From Lachancea thermotolerans CBS 6340 (Eukaryota > Ascomycota > Saccharomycetes > Saccharomycetales > Saccharomycetaceae): a stretch of DNA of 64,000 bases. Positions 38,950 through 48,229 of this stretch are shown piece after piece. Within the stretch, counting starts at the first letter, position 1. Each line of letters opens with the position of its first letter. The translations under genes and the position numbers were made by a program. Location: contig NC_013083.1 in the NCBI RefSeq assembly GCF_000142805.1, positions 992,001 to 1,056,000 on the forward strand, read 5' to 3'. The notes below the pieces were generated by a model. The model ran no database searches, was not told where the DNA came from, and was given only the letters and a program-made list of their open reading frames with translations.

Positions 38950-39600
38950 GATGGGCGATTTGGAGAGGTGCCTTGTTTCGCAAAGGTGAACCAATAGTCA
39001 ACATCAACATTTTTATTTTCTCTAGACTCCATACTTAATAACTACTCTCACTAAGTCATGTGACAAGCACCCCTCTCATTTGATATGGGATAACTTATCC
39101 ATTTGGTATTATTGCTCTCAAGAGATGATTGAAAATGGTCTGGCGCCACTTGCTATCTACGCCATAATCGGCGCTATAATTAGTGGCTCGCTTTCTTCAT
39201 TCAGATGAATCAAGTTAGTGCCGATGCCTCAATAGCGATACTCCAGGATGCTCAAATAGAGCGCTAAATAAATATACAAGATTGCAGTATCTTGTTCTAA
39301 AGAGAGCATGGTTGATGCGAGTGCTGAAAAATCCATAAGCAATGTTGAAGCGATGAATCCACACCAAGCAACTTAGTCACTTTCTGTAGCGCCCGCTCCC
39401 ATGTTTCTCCTAGTAATGAAAAGATATGACTCGAAATCTCTTACCTTAAATGCCATTGAAAAAAGGATCATTCCTGCTTTTAGAAGACAGAAAGACCAAA
39501 AATCCAAAGAGTGTGGGATCTACCATTGGGATCTAAGTTCTAGTTAGTCGGTTTGCACATTACTAAAAAACGCAAAAAGGAAACGGATTCCAGTCTGATA
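38950..39600. other. NUM1 promoter / SLX4 downstream region
   Basis: This is a 650-bp AT-rich gap. I see no RNA gene, repeat or specific site. Confidence 0.5.
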
Positions 39601-41577
39601 CTAATCTTCAGCTGCACTTCTCAGGCAGATCCCCATTTGGTCTGCCCACTGCTTTATAGTAGAGTCATCAATCTTGTCGATAAATGGGTCCTTTTGAACC
39701 AAGAAGTCAATAAGTTCACTAAGAACCAGAGGCTCAAATGTGTAAACTTTCTCCAACAAGGAAGGTGACTGCTCCACTAGATGGGTGAACTGGTCGAACA
39801 ATCCTTGCCTTTGTTCTTGTGCATTTTCCCCGATCAAGTGCTGTGACGCACAACCCATTTGTTCCGCCATCTCTGATCTAGTTCTAGCAGGCTTGAGTCC
39901 GATTGCTCGAAGACTTTCTCTAAGATTTTTGGCAGATAGTGGGAGAGAGGGCGGTACAGAAGCATTGCGCTTCACCGACACTTCAAAGTCGCATAAGTCA
40001 CCTGGTGAGGCGATGCTTGTTGGGGATTTTATCACGGACAATCGATGGTGTGGCGCAGTTGACAGATCGACTTTTGAGTCCACGGTTTCAAAATCTAGCT
40101 CGAGGAGTTGATATTTCGTTTCCTCTTCGCTGTCTTGCAAATCAAAGTCCTGCAATCGCCAGACGACTTGACGAGAACGCAGTGTAGAGTAAATCTCAGA
40201 ATCTGCAATGCCTCCACATAATCTCAACTGAACTTTTTGGTGAAGTGCTCCGTAGTTTTGGGGCCGCGAGTGATTTTTGTCATTCCAGGTTGTTGTTCGT
40301 GTTGCGGGAACCTGTACTTCGGACTTTAGCGGAGAAATTAGTGATTTCACTGCATTAAAAGAGCATTGAGTTAGGTCAATTAACTGGTCTCGCCCAGCGA
40401 GTCCAGACGGCGTCCTATAAGTGTGCCGTTGCAAAACTTGCGGCCCGGAGCGAGGTTCTGGTGTGGACGTTGGGGATTTGGGGAAATTTTTGGTAGCATC
40501 ATCAACACCGTTATAAGATAAATGAAGCCAGCGCTGTTCTTTTGGGCGGGCCGCGCCGCTGGAACTTTTCATCAACTTATCTCCAGATACTCCAGGTTGT
40601 TCCTTCATTTTAACATCCTCTCGGAGCCAGTAGGGCTGAAGCATTCGGGTCCTAAAAGCTCGGGCAACGTCCTCGTCGATTTTAAGTTCAACACCAGTCT
40701 CATCCGTTGTGTCTGAAATGCACTGTTCATCTAGGAAAGAGGGGCCTTTCATTTGCTCCCTTCCGAAACTTTCCGAGATTAATGCCGGTGACTCGGCGTC
40801 GACAAACTCCTCTTCTACCGCTTGAGATAAGCTGAAAACCATCGGTTGCTGAGCATTGTAGTGGAATTCTTGGGACGCTTGAGTTTCAGGGTCAGACGGC
40901 GGCATTTGCGATGAATACCACACGTTATCTTTTTCGGCTCCGCCGTAAACGTATTTGTATACAGCTTCGACTTGACCAGGCGGGCACTTAGGGAACTTGG
41001 ATTTGAGAAGCTGAAGAATGTGGGACCATTCGTGGGGGCTGTAAGTTGAGAAGTGACTTTTGGATGGGCCGGGTGAACCACTGGCATCCTCTACTTGCAA
41101 GCGGTCTATGATGTCTTTAATCTTCTTTTTTTTGCCCGATAAAAGAGATACCACATGGCGGCTTCGGCGGTTGTCAGCTAGCGACTCGTAATTCTCTGTA
41201 TTGAACTGAGTAATACTTTTAATAGAACTTGGTGTCCTTTTGCGCTTTTTGCCAGTGCCTGTGCTTGTGCGGCCAGCCGCTTTCGTAGACTTCTTTCGCT
41301 TAGTGGCTTTAGCAGGAGGTGTTGCAGCCCTGCTAGGCGGAGCGCTCTCTGTTGCGCCTAATGACTCAAAAGCGAACTGAGTAAGGTTCTTTTTCATAAC
41401 TTTTTTCAGTTCCATTTCATCCAGTTTGCTTTGCACCTGAGTGCTTATGAGCACGTTCGCACTGGAGTCGCCCGGTATTTGCGTCATGGGAAGCTCGTCC
41501 TGTTCCTGCATGGGCGAGTCCGAATCTACAACATCATCCGCTAGACTCAGACGTCGTTGCACTATGTCGAAATTCAT
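39601..41577 (-). CDS. SLX4: SLX4, scaffold subunit of structure-specific endonucleases
   Basis: Slx4 activates the Slx1 nuclease on branched DNA, and binds Rad1-Rad10 and Rtt107-Dpb11 in repair and checkpoint control. The 658-residue protein (S. cerevisiae YLR135W: 748) is mostly disordered, with a basic stretch (about 90-115) and multiple Ser/Thr-Pro and Ser/Thr-Gln sites. The conserved C-terminal Slx1-binding domain is visible: SLRAIGLKPARTRSEMAEQ (about 550-570) and, in the last 70 residues, LLEKVYTFEPLVLSELIDFL. The start is the ATG at 41577. In S. cerevisiae it lies next to TIS11, close to the order here. Confidence 0.88.
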   Translation of the reverse strand: MNFDIVQRRLSLADDVVDSDSPMQEQDELPMTQIPGDSSANVLISTQVQSKLDEMELKKVMKKNLTQFAFESLGATESAPPSRAATPPAKATKRKKSTKAAGRTSTGTGKKRKRTPSSIKSITQFNTENYESLADNRRSRHVVSLLSGKKKKIKDIIDRLQVEDASGSPGPSKSHFSTYSPHEWSHILQLLKSKFPKCPPGQVEAVYKYVYGGAEKDNVWYSSQMPPSDPETQASQEFHYNAQQPMVFSLSQAVEEEFVDAESPALISESFGREQMKGPSFLDEQCISDTTDETGVELKIDEDVARAFRTRMLQPYWLREDVKMKEQPGVSGDKLMKSSSGAARPKEQRWLHLSYNGVDDATKNFPKSPTSTPEPRSGPQVLQRHTYRTPSGLAGRDQLIDLTQCSFNAVKSLISPLKSEVQVPATRTTTWNDKNHSRPQNYGALHQKVQLRLCGGIADSEIYSTLRSRQVVWRLQDFDLQDSEEETKYQLLELDFETVDSKVDLSTAPHHRLSVIKSPTSIASPGDLCDFEVSVKRNASVPPSLPLSAKNLRESLRAIGLKPARTRSEMAEQMGCASQHLIGENAQEQRQGLFDQFTHLVEQSPSLLEKVYTFEPLVLSELIDFLVQKDPFIDKIDDSTIKQWADQMGICLRSAAED

Positions 41578-43433
41578 GCCCCATGTACCCGTTTGGCGCT
41601 CAAACAGAGGGCAGTGTTCGATTCCTTTAAAGTTGTAGCTGAGGGGAGAAGATGTCTTGGATGAGGTTCAGCGAACCTTGAAGCTCTGGTCACGTGGTAT
41701 TGATGAATTGCACTCTCGCGTCTTCACTACAACGACCGAGATCAGGCTGGTAACATACGGAAGGGCAAGCAAACAAAAAGCCATATCCGAACCTCCTGAG
41801 TGTGGCAGTATTGTCTAATTCAATTCACACGCGCGTCTCTTCTAACCAAGAACTTCACTACTGCACGCCCACTCGAAGCATATCGTATTAAGTGCCGTGA
41901 ATAAAATGAACAAGACGTTTTACATCGGTGGCGCCTCCAAATAGAATAGAATATTTTGGTTTTAGAGGGGATCATGCGACAAGAGGAAGCTCGCGTTAAG
42001 ATTTCAGAGCTCCAGAATACTGTAATGCTCTGCACGTAAATCGCGCTCTCCTGTACAGCTGGCGTATCATCTAATTCATTCATTAGCGGCCAGCGCTTAA
42101 TGAAGATCTGCTTTCATCACGTGTTGCATCACATGCGGTTTTGGCCCACGACATCCCCCGCTTACGCTGTAGCCCTTCAATCTAAAGAGTCTGAAATTTG
42201 TTTTACAACGCACGCCAAGTCTCAGATATTAGGATCGCAAGAGCTTCAGGCGAGCTCTTTTCCTGCGAAACAAAGTTTCAAGCCGTCCATGGGTGCGCGT
42301 GGCTCCCCGCCAAGGCGAACCAACCCAAAGCACCTTGCGGCGCTTATAGAAGTTAACTTTTGATTACAGAATCAACACCCGTACGTTGAGATGTTACAAA
42401 TGCGGCGGGGTCGTATAGCCGAGCAAGACCCTCGAAGGAGGGTGCCAGCAGACATGACAGCGCCTCGCGGAATATGAGGCTCAATCTTATTTTTCTGGCA
42501 TGAACAATCAGGGTTTCTTCCGCGGCGCCCGAGGCTCGTCGGAAGCTTTGCACACTCTGCCCCAGCAAAATGAACACAGTAAATAAACAGCTATGAATGC
42601 ATCGCCGAACCTTCCCGATGTTTCCGCACCCTGATTGACCCGACACGTAAACATCACATCCTTCGCAAACCGGGACCCTATCTTCTTCTTGATAAGATCA
42701 AAGCACCTCTTTCACGGCTCTGGCAAGCATCGTCGGCCAATTTTTGAGCCGGAATTCCGAGAGCGGATCTGCGCACGTGATCTATGCGCCGCATGCAGGT
42801 GTATCACGTGATTTGGATCTGAAGTGCTTAGCTGCGCAGATCGAGTCCAATAAAAGGCGCACCGCTCCTGATGTGAGCACTGTGCTTGTACTGGAGCTTT
42901 GCACTGCTGAGTTCAGGCCCTTCAAGGCCAGGAAGTTAGCACCTCCCTTATTTCGTCAAAAGTGATATGAATTTACCCCATTTTTTGTTTCTTGGCTGGC
43001 GCTTCATGCCTGTCTGGATATCTCGCCCGCCCCTATCATTAATATGCGAGCTTACCTGCCAACAGGTAGTGCACGCTCTCTGCATTCTTTTTGTTCCATT
43101 CTTGAAGCTCTTGCTGTACTTGCAACTCCGCTTCTCTGCGTGCTCGGGTCCGAGAGAAGTGTTTTCTTATAGGCTCAATTCTTAATTAGAGGGAAAAAAA
43201 GCCAACTTTGAGTTTTCAACCCTAATAATGTATATAAGTGCAGTCTCGGATCCGTACAACCGCGTTTTTACAGCAATCCCAGAGATATAGGAACCTTTGA
43301 ATGGGTATTTATTGATCGTTTACGAGATAGAGCACTGTAAAAATTACGAAACAGTCACAGAAGGTCGCCTCGTCACCACTTTGTGCGTATATTCACTTAT
43401 AGTCAATATCCAAACACAAACCCCAGAAATACC
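41578..43433. other. Intergenic region between SLX4 and KGD2
   Basis: This stretch of about 1.86 kb between divergent genes is the longest gap in the window. It holds E-boxes at 42118-42123, 42774-42779 and 42805-42810, CCAAT boxes at 42737 and 42847, and a TATA-like TATATAAG near 43230. Short open frames (for example minus 41820-42083, 87 codons) match nothing I know. I found no tRNA. Confidence 0.5.
42737..42851 (+). promoter_or_regulatory. KGD2 upstream cluster: two CCAAT boxes and two E-boxes
   Basis: CCAAT lies at 42737-42741 and 42847-42851. CACGTGAT lies at 42774-42781 and CACGTGAT again at 42805-42812, 31 bp apart. S. cerevisiae KGD2 responds to the CCAAT-binding Hap2/3/4/5 complex; control here is inferred. 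The cluster is about 580-700 bp from the ATG, rather far. Confidence 0.45.
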
Positions 43434-44759
43434 ATGTTCAGATCTAGCCCCAGAGTTGCGAGACCTATCGCTTCGTGCGTGAGCAAGAGAAACCTGGCCA
43501 GAGTAGCCAGTGGATTCGCGCTCCCCCAGTCTAGCTGTATCGCTAGTCAGTTCCAAAACTACTTCCTTGTCCAGCGTGTCGCGGCATCGAGGATGGCCTC
43601 GACCACTGTGAAAGTACCACCTATGGCCGAATCACTGACTGAGGGATCCCTCAAAGAATTCACCAAACAAGTCGGCGAATACATCAAACAAGATGAGCTC
43701 TTGGCTACTATCGAAACAGATAAAATCGACGTGGAAGTTAACGCTCCAACGTCAGGAAAAGTCACTAAGCTTCACTTTCAGCCAGAGGACACTGTGACTG
43801 TGGGCGATGACCTTGCCGAGATCGAGCCTGGCGCTGCTCCAGAAGGCGGCAAGGAGGCTGCCCCAGAACCCGCCAAGGAAACCCCTAAGTCGGAGGAGCC
43901 TGCTCCCAAAGAGGACCAGCCTGCCGCCGCTCCCAAGCCACAGGAATCAGCTCCAAAGGAAGAGCCCAAAAAGGCTGCTGCTCCACCTCCTCCTCCTCAG
44001 CCAAAGAAGGAGTCTGCTCCTCAAAAGGAGTCAAGTCCTGCACCTCCATCCGGAAGCTTCTCTCGTTCCGAGCAAAAGGTTAAAATGAACCGTATGCGTA
44101 TGAGGATTGCAGAGAGATTAAAGGAGTCTCAAAACACTGCTGCTTCTCTAACCACCTTCAACGAATGTGACATGTCTGCTTTGCTGGACATGCGTAAGCT
44201 CTACAAGGACGAAATTATCAAGAAAACTGGTGTTAAGTTTGGGTTCATGGGACTTTTCGCAAAGGCCTGTACTTTGGCTGCAAAGGACATTCCAACTGTG
44301 AATGCTGCTATCGAAGGGGACCAAATCATCTACCGCGACTACACCGACATTTCCATTGCTGTGGCTACTCCTAAAGGCCTTGTCACACCAGTGGTACGTA
44401 ACGCCGAGTCTCTGTCGGTTCTAGAGGTCGAGCAAGAGATCACTCGTCTTGGAAAGAAAGCTCGCGATGGTAAGCTCACTCTTGAAGACATGGCAGGCGG
44501 CACCTTTACTATTTCCAACGGTGGCGTTTTCGGTTCCCTGTACGGTACTCCAATTATTAACATGCCTCAGACCGCGGTTTTGGGCCTTCATGGTGTCAAG
44601 GAGAGACCCGTTACCGTTAATGGCCAGATTGTTTCCAGGCCAATGATGTATCTAGCTTTGACTTACGACCACAGACTGATGGATGGTAGAGAAGCTGTCA
44701 CTTTCCTGAAGACCGTCAAGGAACTGGTTGAAGACCCCAGAAAGATGATGCTTATGTAG
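43434..44759 (+). CDS. KGD2: KGD2, dihydrolipoyl succinyltransferase (E2 of 2-oxoglutarate dehydrogenase)
   Basis: Kgd2 transfers the succinyl group to CoA in the mitochondrial 2-oxoglutarate dehydrogenase complex of the TCA cycle. The 441-residue product (S. cerevisiae 463) begins with a basic, Ser/Arg-rich presequence ([20 protein letters not shown]). A lipoyl domain carries the modified Lys97 in [10 protein letters not shown] long Pro/Ala/Lys-rich hinge (about 130-205) replaces the E3-binding domain, as usual for this E2. The catalytic domain has His413 and Asp417 in TYDHRLMDG. The ATG at 43434 is preferred over an in-frame GTG upstream. Confidence 0.97.
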   Translation: MFRSSPRVARPIASCVSKRNLARVASGFALPQSSCIASQFQNYFLVQRVAASRMASTTVKVPPMAESLTEGSLKEFTKQVGEYIKQDELLATIETDKIDVEVNAPTSGKVTKLHFQPEDTVTVGDDLAEIEPGAAPEGGKEAAPEPAKETPKSEEPAPKEDQPAAAPKPQESAPKEEPKKAAAPPPPPQPKKESAPQKESSPAPPSGSFSRSEQKVKMNRMRMRIAERLKESQNTAASLTTFNECDMSALLDMRKLYKDEIIKKTGVKFGFMGLFAKACTLAAKDIPTVNAAIEGDQIIYRDYTDISIAVATPKGLVTPVVRNAESLSVLEVEQEITRLGKKARDGKLTLEDMAGGTFTISNGGVFGSLYGTPIINMPQTAVLGLHGVKERPVTVNGQIVSRPMMYLALTYDHRLMDGREAVTFLKTVKELVEDPRKMMLM

Positions 44760-44984
44760 GAAGCAAAAACCAAACTCTCTCGCATTTACCAGCGGTTCTG
44801 GTAAGCGCCAATGGGCTTCATTGTTTCTCAATAGGTTTTCTGGTCCTAAAATTGCCTTTATTCGTTTCTCCAATTTGAGATACAACGTCCGATTTGTTCG
44901 GATGACTGTCAACTACACTATCACCTATTTATCAAATATTTCTATCCTCGTAATGCCATTAAATTAATGAATAGCGAGCATGCT

Positions 44985-46592
44985 TTACAAGAACGCTGTA
45001 TCTAGTAACTTCAATTTAATACCGTTTGGTAGCTCTTCCTTTTTCACTAAACCCAGCTGGAGAAGGTCGCCCCAGAATATAGCTATCTTTTCGGTAGCAA
45101 ATCGTATATTGTCGAAGGTATCAATGTCCACGCCGTCCACGCTACTGTCAGAATCCTCAACTGCCCCCTCGTCGTCGGGGTCCACAGTGATCACGTACTT
45201 CTCGCCACCGGGGCCCTCCTCAATGACTTTATCTTTCTTGGCATCGTCAAGTTCGCCGCTCTGGATAATGGCCCACATGCACCAGTGCAGAGAAACACAA
45301 GCGCGCTGTCTTATAACGTCATTGTAAAGCTCTCTTACTTCTTTGTCAATAGTTCCATTATGCGACGACCTTCTGTGAGAGGCATAGGAGTAAAGGAAGT
45401 TGAGCAATTCGGCTTTTGTGGGGTATTTTGTCTCATCTGACTTGTACGCTTCGGAGCAGTTATAATCGCACATCCACTCGCTGAAATGATTTGCTAGATC
45501 GAAAGCAGGGCGGTTGGCTCCCGAATATTCAAAATCAATTACAACTAGTTTGGAATCTTGTGCCTGTTCTTGCTGAGGGGGGTTGATAATCTGGTCAACC
45601 GAGATGTTGGAACTTGTAGGGAACAAGGAGTTCGAAGATTCAATCGAGGCTGCGGAAGATGTAGGAGCTGTCACAGGAGGAGCCACTGGTGAGGTGAACA
45701 GTAAGTTACCGTACTGGGCGTCGTTATGGCAGAATGCCAAATCATCTTTTGAGCCGCGGTAGGCTTCATCCAGCCAGTTCCGGTATCTTTGAACCATTTC
45801 AAGAAAACGAGTGAAGCTATCCGCGAGTAACACCTCTTGAATATTAGAATCATTACGAGACCATTTCGACTGCTCGAAAACCTTTAGCCACTTGTCCATT
45901 CTGAACCATGAGATAGGGCCTTGCTTTATTTCAAAAGGAAGTAGCGGAACACCTGTATGCAACTCTTTCATTCGGCGAGCAATCCTCTGCGATGTGTGCC
46001 AATCTCTGATATCATGGCGGGTGAGGGTAGTTGAGTTTTCTAAAAACTGTTCAAAACGGCCATTAGTAAAGCACCCGTAAAGCTTGGGCCCCACATTATG
46101 CGATGATAATCGTGCCAGCACTTTTAGCTCATAGTCGCGATCAATGATGCTCTCCACCTGTGGACCGTACACTCGAAGTAGCAGCGAGGGCAGTGAGGGA
46201 TACTCGACTTTGAAGATTGCGTTCGTGAGAGCACCTGTAATCTTGGTTAGCTTGACAAGATTGGGAATCAAATGGGTGGTACTTCCTTTCTTGTTGTGCC
46301 ATTTGGGCAGCTTCAAAGCTTGTGCCAAGTTCAACACATCGGCGCGGAGATATTCGTGCGGCAAACTGGCATTTAAAACGCCTTTCACAAACGGTACCCA
46401 TATGCTATCCTGCGCTCCGCCGTCAAGGCTCAAATGACTCACAGCTCGTGTAAGAGTTTCACTCTCGGCGCTAATAGTGCGGACTAATCTTGGCGAGCTT
46501 CTCAAGCGGGGTAGGGATGGCCTTCTCACATTACTTGAGCTCGACCTTGATGTCTTGGCTCCTGAACTTTTCCTACCTGTTCTTTCTGACAT
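44985..46592 (-). CDS. CKI1/EKI1: CKI1/EKI1, choline/ethanolamine kinase
   Basis: This enzyme phosphorylates choline and ethanolamine, the first step of the Kennedy pathway to phosphatidylcholine and phosphatidylethanolamine. The 535-residue protein contains the Brenner motif FCHNDAQYGNLL and the metal-binding DFEYSGANRPAFDLANHF typical of choline kinases. An Arg/Ser-rich N-terminal tail with likely kinase sites resembles the S. cerevisiae enzymes. It is the single ancestor of CKI1 (YLR133W) and EKI1 (YDR147W), so it probably uses both substrates. The ATG at 46592 (MSERTGRKSSG) is chosen; the frame extends 8 codons upstream only to a TTG. A near-perfect inositol-response element lies about 113 bp upstream. 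Confidence 0.94.
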   Translation of the reverse strand: MSERTGRKSSGAKTSRSSSSNVRRPSLPRLRSSPRLVRTISAESETLTRAVSHLSLDGGAQDSIWVPFVKGVLNASLPHEYLRADVLNLAQALKLPKWHNKKGSTTHLIPNLVKLTKITGALTNAIFKVEYPSLPSLLLRVYGPQVESIIDRDYELKVLARLSSHNVGPKLYGCFTNGRFEQFLENSTTLTRHDIRDWHTSQRIARRMKELHTGVPLLPFEIKQGPISWFRMDKWLKVFEQSKWSRNDSNIQEVLLADSFTRFLEMVQRYRNWLDEAYRGSKDDLAFCHNDAQYGNLLFTSPVAPPVTAPTSSAASIESSNSLFPTSSNISVDQIINPPQQEQAQDSKLVVIDFEYSGANRPAFDLANHFSEWMCDYNCSEAYKSDETKYPTKAELLNFLYSYASHRRSSHNGTIDKEVRELYNDVIRQRACVSLHWCMWAIIQSGELDDAKKDKVIEEGPGGEKYVITVDPDDEGAVEDSDSSVDGVDIDTFDNIRFATEKIAIFWGDLLQLGLVKKEELPNGIKLKLLDTAFL

Positions 46593-46704
46593 ATTTCCGA
46601 CAATTAGAACTCTCAATTGCTGCTTTGTATTCGCTAAAGGGTCGTTTACGTGGTCCCTAAGTCAACCACATCCATTTTCGCTTTTATACATTTCCATGTT
46701 GGAA

Positions 46705-46714
46705 CATGTGAAAA
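46705..46714. promoter_or_regulatory. Inositol/choline response element (UAS-INO) of CKI1/EKI1
   Basis: CATGTGAAAA matches nine of ten bases of the consensus CATGTGAAAT bound by Ino2-Ino4. It lies in the 255-bp gap shared with the divergent USB1. Both S. cerevisiae kinases respond to inositol through such an element. Confidence 0.6.
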
Positions 46715-46847
46715 AAAACCAACCACAATCCAGTTCTGGAGAAATGGATCTCCACAAGAAACGCCAAGATCAACCGGTCTAGTGGGCTACTATTACCAAG
46801 ATCTAAGGACTTGAAGTCAGATCTAGAGCACACTGCAGCACTAGGGG

Positions 46848-47756
46848 ATGAACCAGGTGAAAGACCTATACTCTAGTGAGGAAGAAGACGACGAACAGCT
46901 GGACGAAGGACTAAGCGCGGGCCTGCCCTCTGAAATTTTGGATAAATACTGTATCTCACCCAACGTTGGGAAATACGAATACGCACGAGAAAGCGACATG
47001 CGAGGCGTGAACTTTGCGGTAGGCAGGTGGTCAAGCTTTGTTTTCATCGAGACACGCCCTTCGCGGCGGCAGCAGGCCCTGTTGGATGCAGTATTGCAAG
47101 GAGCGAACAAAAGACTAGGTCACGTGAGCAGCATGCTCGCACCCTCGTTCAACCCACTGCATGTCAGCGAGCTGGGATCGCCGCTGCCTCTGCATGTGTC
47201 TCTGACAGCAAACTTCGATTTTGGAAGTGTTCGTGAGCTTGATAACTTTGCCAAAATGCTTCAGGTGGAGATGCTTCAGAACTTTCCCGCAGGGCCACTG
47301 GAAGTCACCTTTTCGCCGCGACTGCGGGTGTATGACAACATTGAGCACAGCTCGCTGTTTCTGGCCCTGGATGTAGCGGCTGAAGTCAAGTCCCGCTCCA
47401 TCTCCCGACTCTGCACCCTCATATCGGAGTCTTTAGACTTCTGCCGAAGCCACGAGCCCACGGAACGCGACGCCGAGCGCTCCAGCGCATGGAGTTTCGA
47501 AAACGCACATTTGTCTATAGCCCGCTGCGATAACAGCATCATCACCAGAAAATATGCACATCAGTGCCATCTGTCACCCACAGCCGCAACTGCGGCCCTC
47601 CGAAGCTACAGACAAGAACTTGCCAATCTCAACCGGCTTTTAGAATCTATGCCACTGGAATCCGAGGTTTTAGATGAGCTGAAATTTCAGTGCAGCGGGA
47701 TTAAGCTCACTAAAGAGCGAGCCAACATCTGGGTACCTTTCGCTTCCCTCGGCTAG
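46848..47756 (+). CDS. USB1: USB1, U6 snRNA 3' exonuclease/phosphodiesterase
   Basis: Usb1 trims the 3' end of U6 snRNA and leaves a protected terminus. The 302-residue protein belongs to the 2H phosphoesterase superfamily. Both catalytic His-x-Ser motifs are present: His116-Val-Ser in PLPLHVSLTANF and His221-Leu-Ser in NAHLSIAR. The sequence NKRLGHVSSMLAPS and the C-terminal LTKERANIWVPF also fit. The S. cerevisiae counterpart is YLR132C (290 aa). It starts at the ATG at 46848 and is divergent from CKI1/EKI1, as in the YLR132C-YLR133W pair. Confidence 0.92.
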   Translation: MNQVKDLYSSEEEDDEQLDEGLSAGLPSEILDKYCISPNVGKYEYARESDMRGVNFAVGRWSSFVFIETRPSRRQQALLDAVLQGANKRLGHVSSMLAPSFNPLHVSELGSPLPLHVSLTANFDFGSVRELDNFAKMLQVEMLQNFPAGPLEVTFSPRLRVYDNIEHSSLFLALDVAAEVKSRSISRLCTLISESLDFCRSHEPTERDAERSSAWSFENAHLSIARCDNSIITRKYAHQCHLSPTAATAALRSYRQELANLNRLLESMPLESEVLDELKFQCSGIKLTKERANIWVPFASLG

Positions 47757-48229
47757 CCAATAGAAGAACCCTGACGGCAAAATACACGTATAGAATTCCG
47801 CAGGCACACAAGTATCGCGGGCAACTATGCAGGCTTGAGGGTTCCAGGAAAATCAATCCGAAATGAGGCACGTGACTTTAAGCTTTGTTTACTCTTCTTC
47901 CCAATTGGGTTAAGCGATCATTCTCAGTTGGCCTAAGGTAAATCCCGTCATGAAAACATACTGTTCAAGCACAAGTTGAGCTGTACGGACTTAATCTTAT
48001 ACTTGTACTCTGCACCAGAACAACAAAGGTCACAAAAGGGATTCAATCGAGTTATATCGGTAGTGAAAAGGAAGCGGAACTACCGTCCAGAAGCGATACC
48101 CAACGGCTGCACACACCCCGAGCCGGCTGACCTACGTTCAGTTAGCTAATCAGAATATTCCTGCGACCAAGCTCATTAAGCGAGGAGGAAAAGACAATAC
48201 TATACATTTGCGAGAAAAGCGCAGCGCAA
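47757..48229. other. ACE2/SWI5 upstream region
   Basis: This gap of about 470 bp holds the Mcm1-Fkh composite at 47885-47909. A CACGTG occurs near 47871. I see nothing else. Confidence 0.55.
47885..47909 (-). promoter_or_regulatory. Mcm1-Forkhead composite element of ACE2/SWI5
   Basis: CCCAATTGGG (47900-47909) is a symmetrical match to the Mcm1 P-box CCYWWWNNRG. Seven bases away, on the minus strand, is GTAAACAA (47892-47885), the Fkh1/2 site. This pairing defines the G2/M CLB2 cluster, to which S. cerevisiae SWI5 and ACE2 belong. It lies about 320 bp upstream of the ATG. Confidence 0.75.

Noticed and set aside
38950-38994. Fifteen-codon N-terminal extension of NUM1
   Set aside because: It begins with TTG; the first ATG in frame is at 38949 and gives a sensible start.
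41820-42083. 87-codon minus-strand frame between SLX4 and KGD2
   Set aside because: No recognisable domain, signal or conserved motif.
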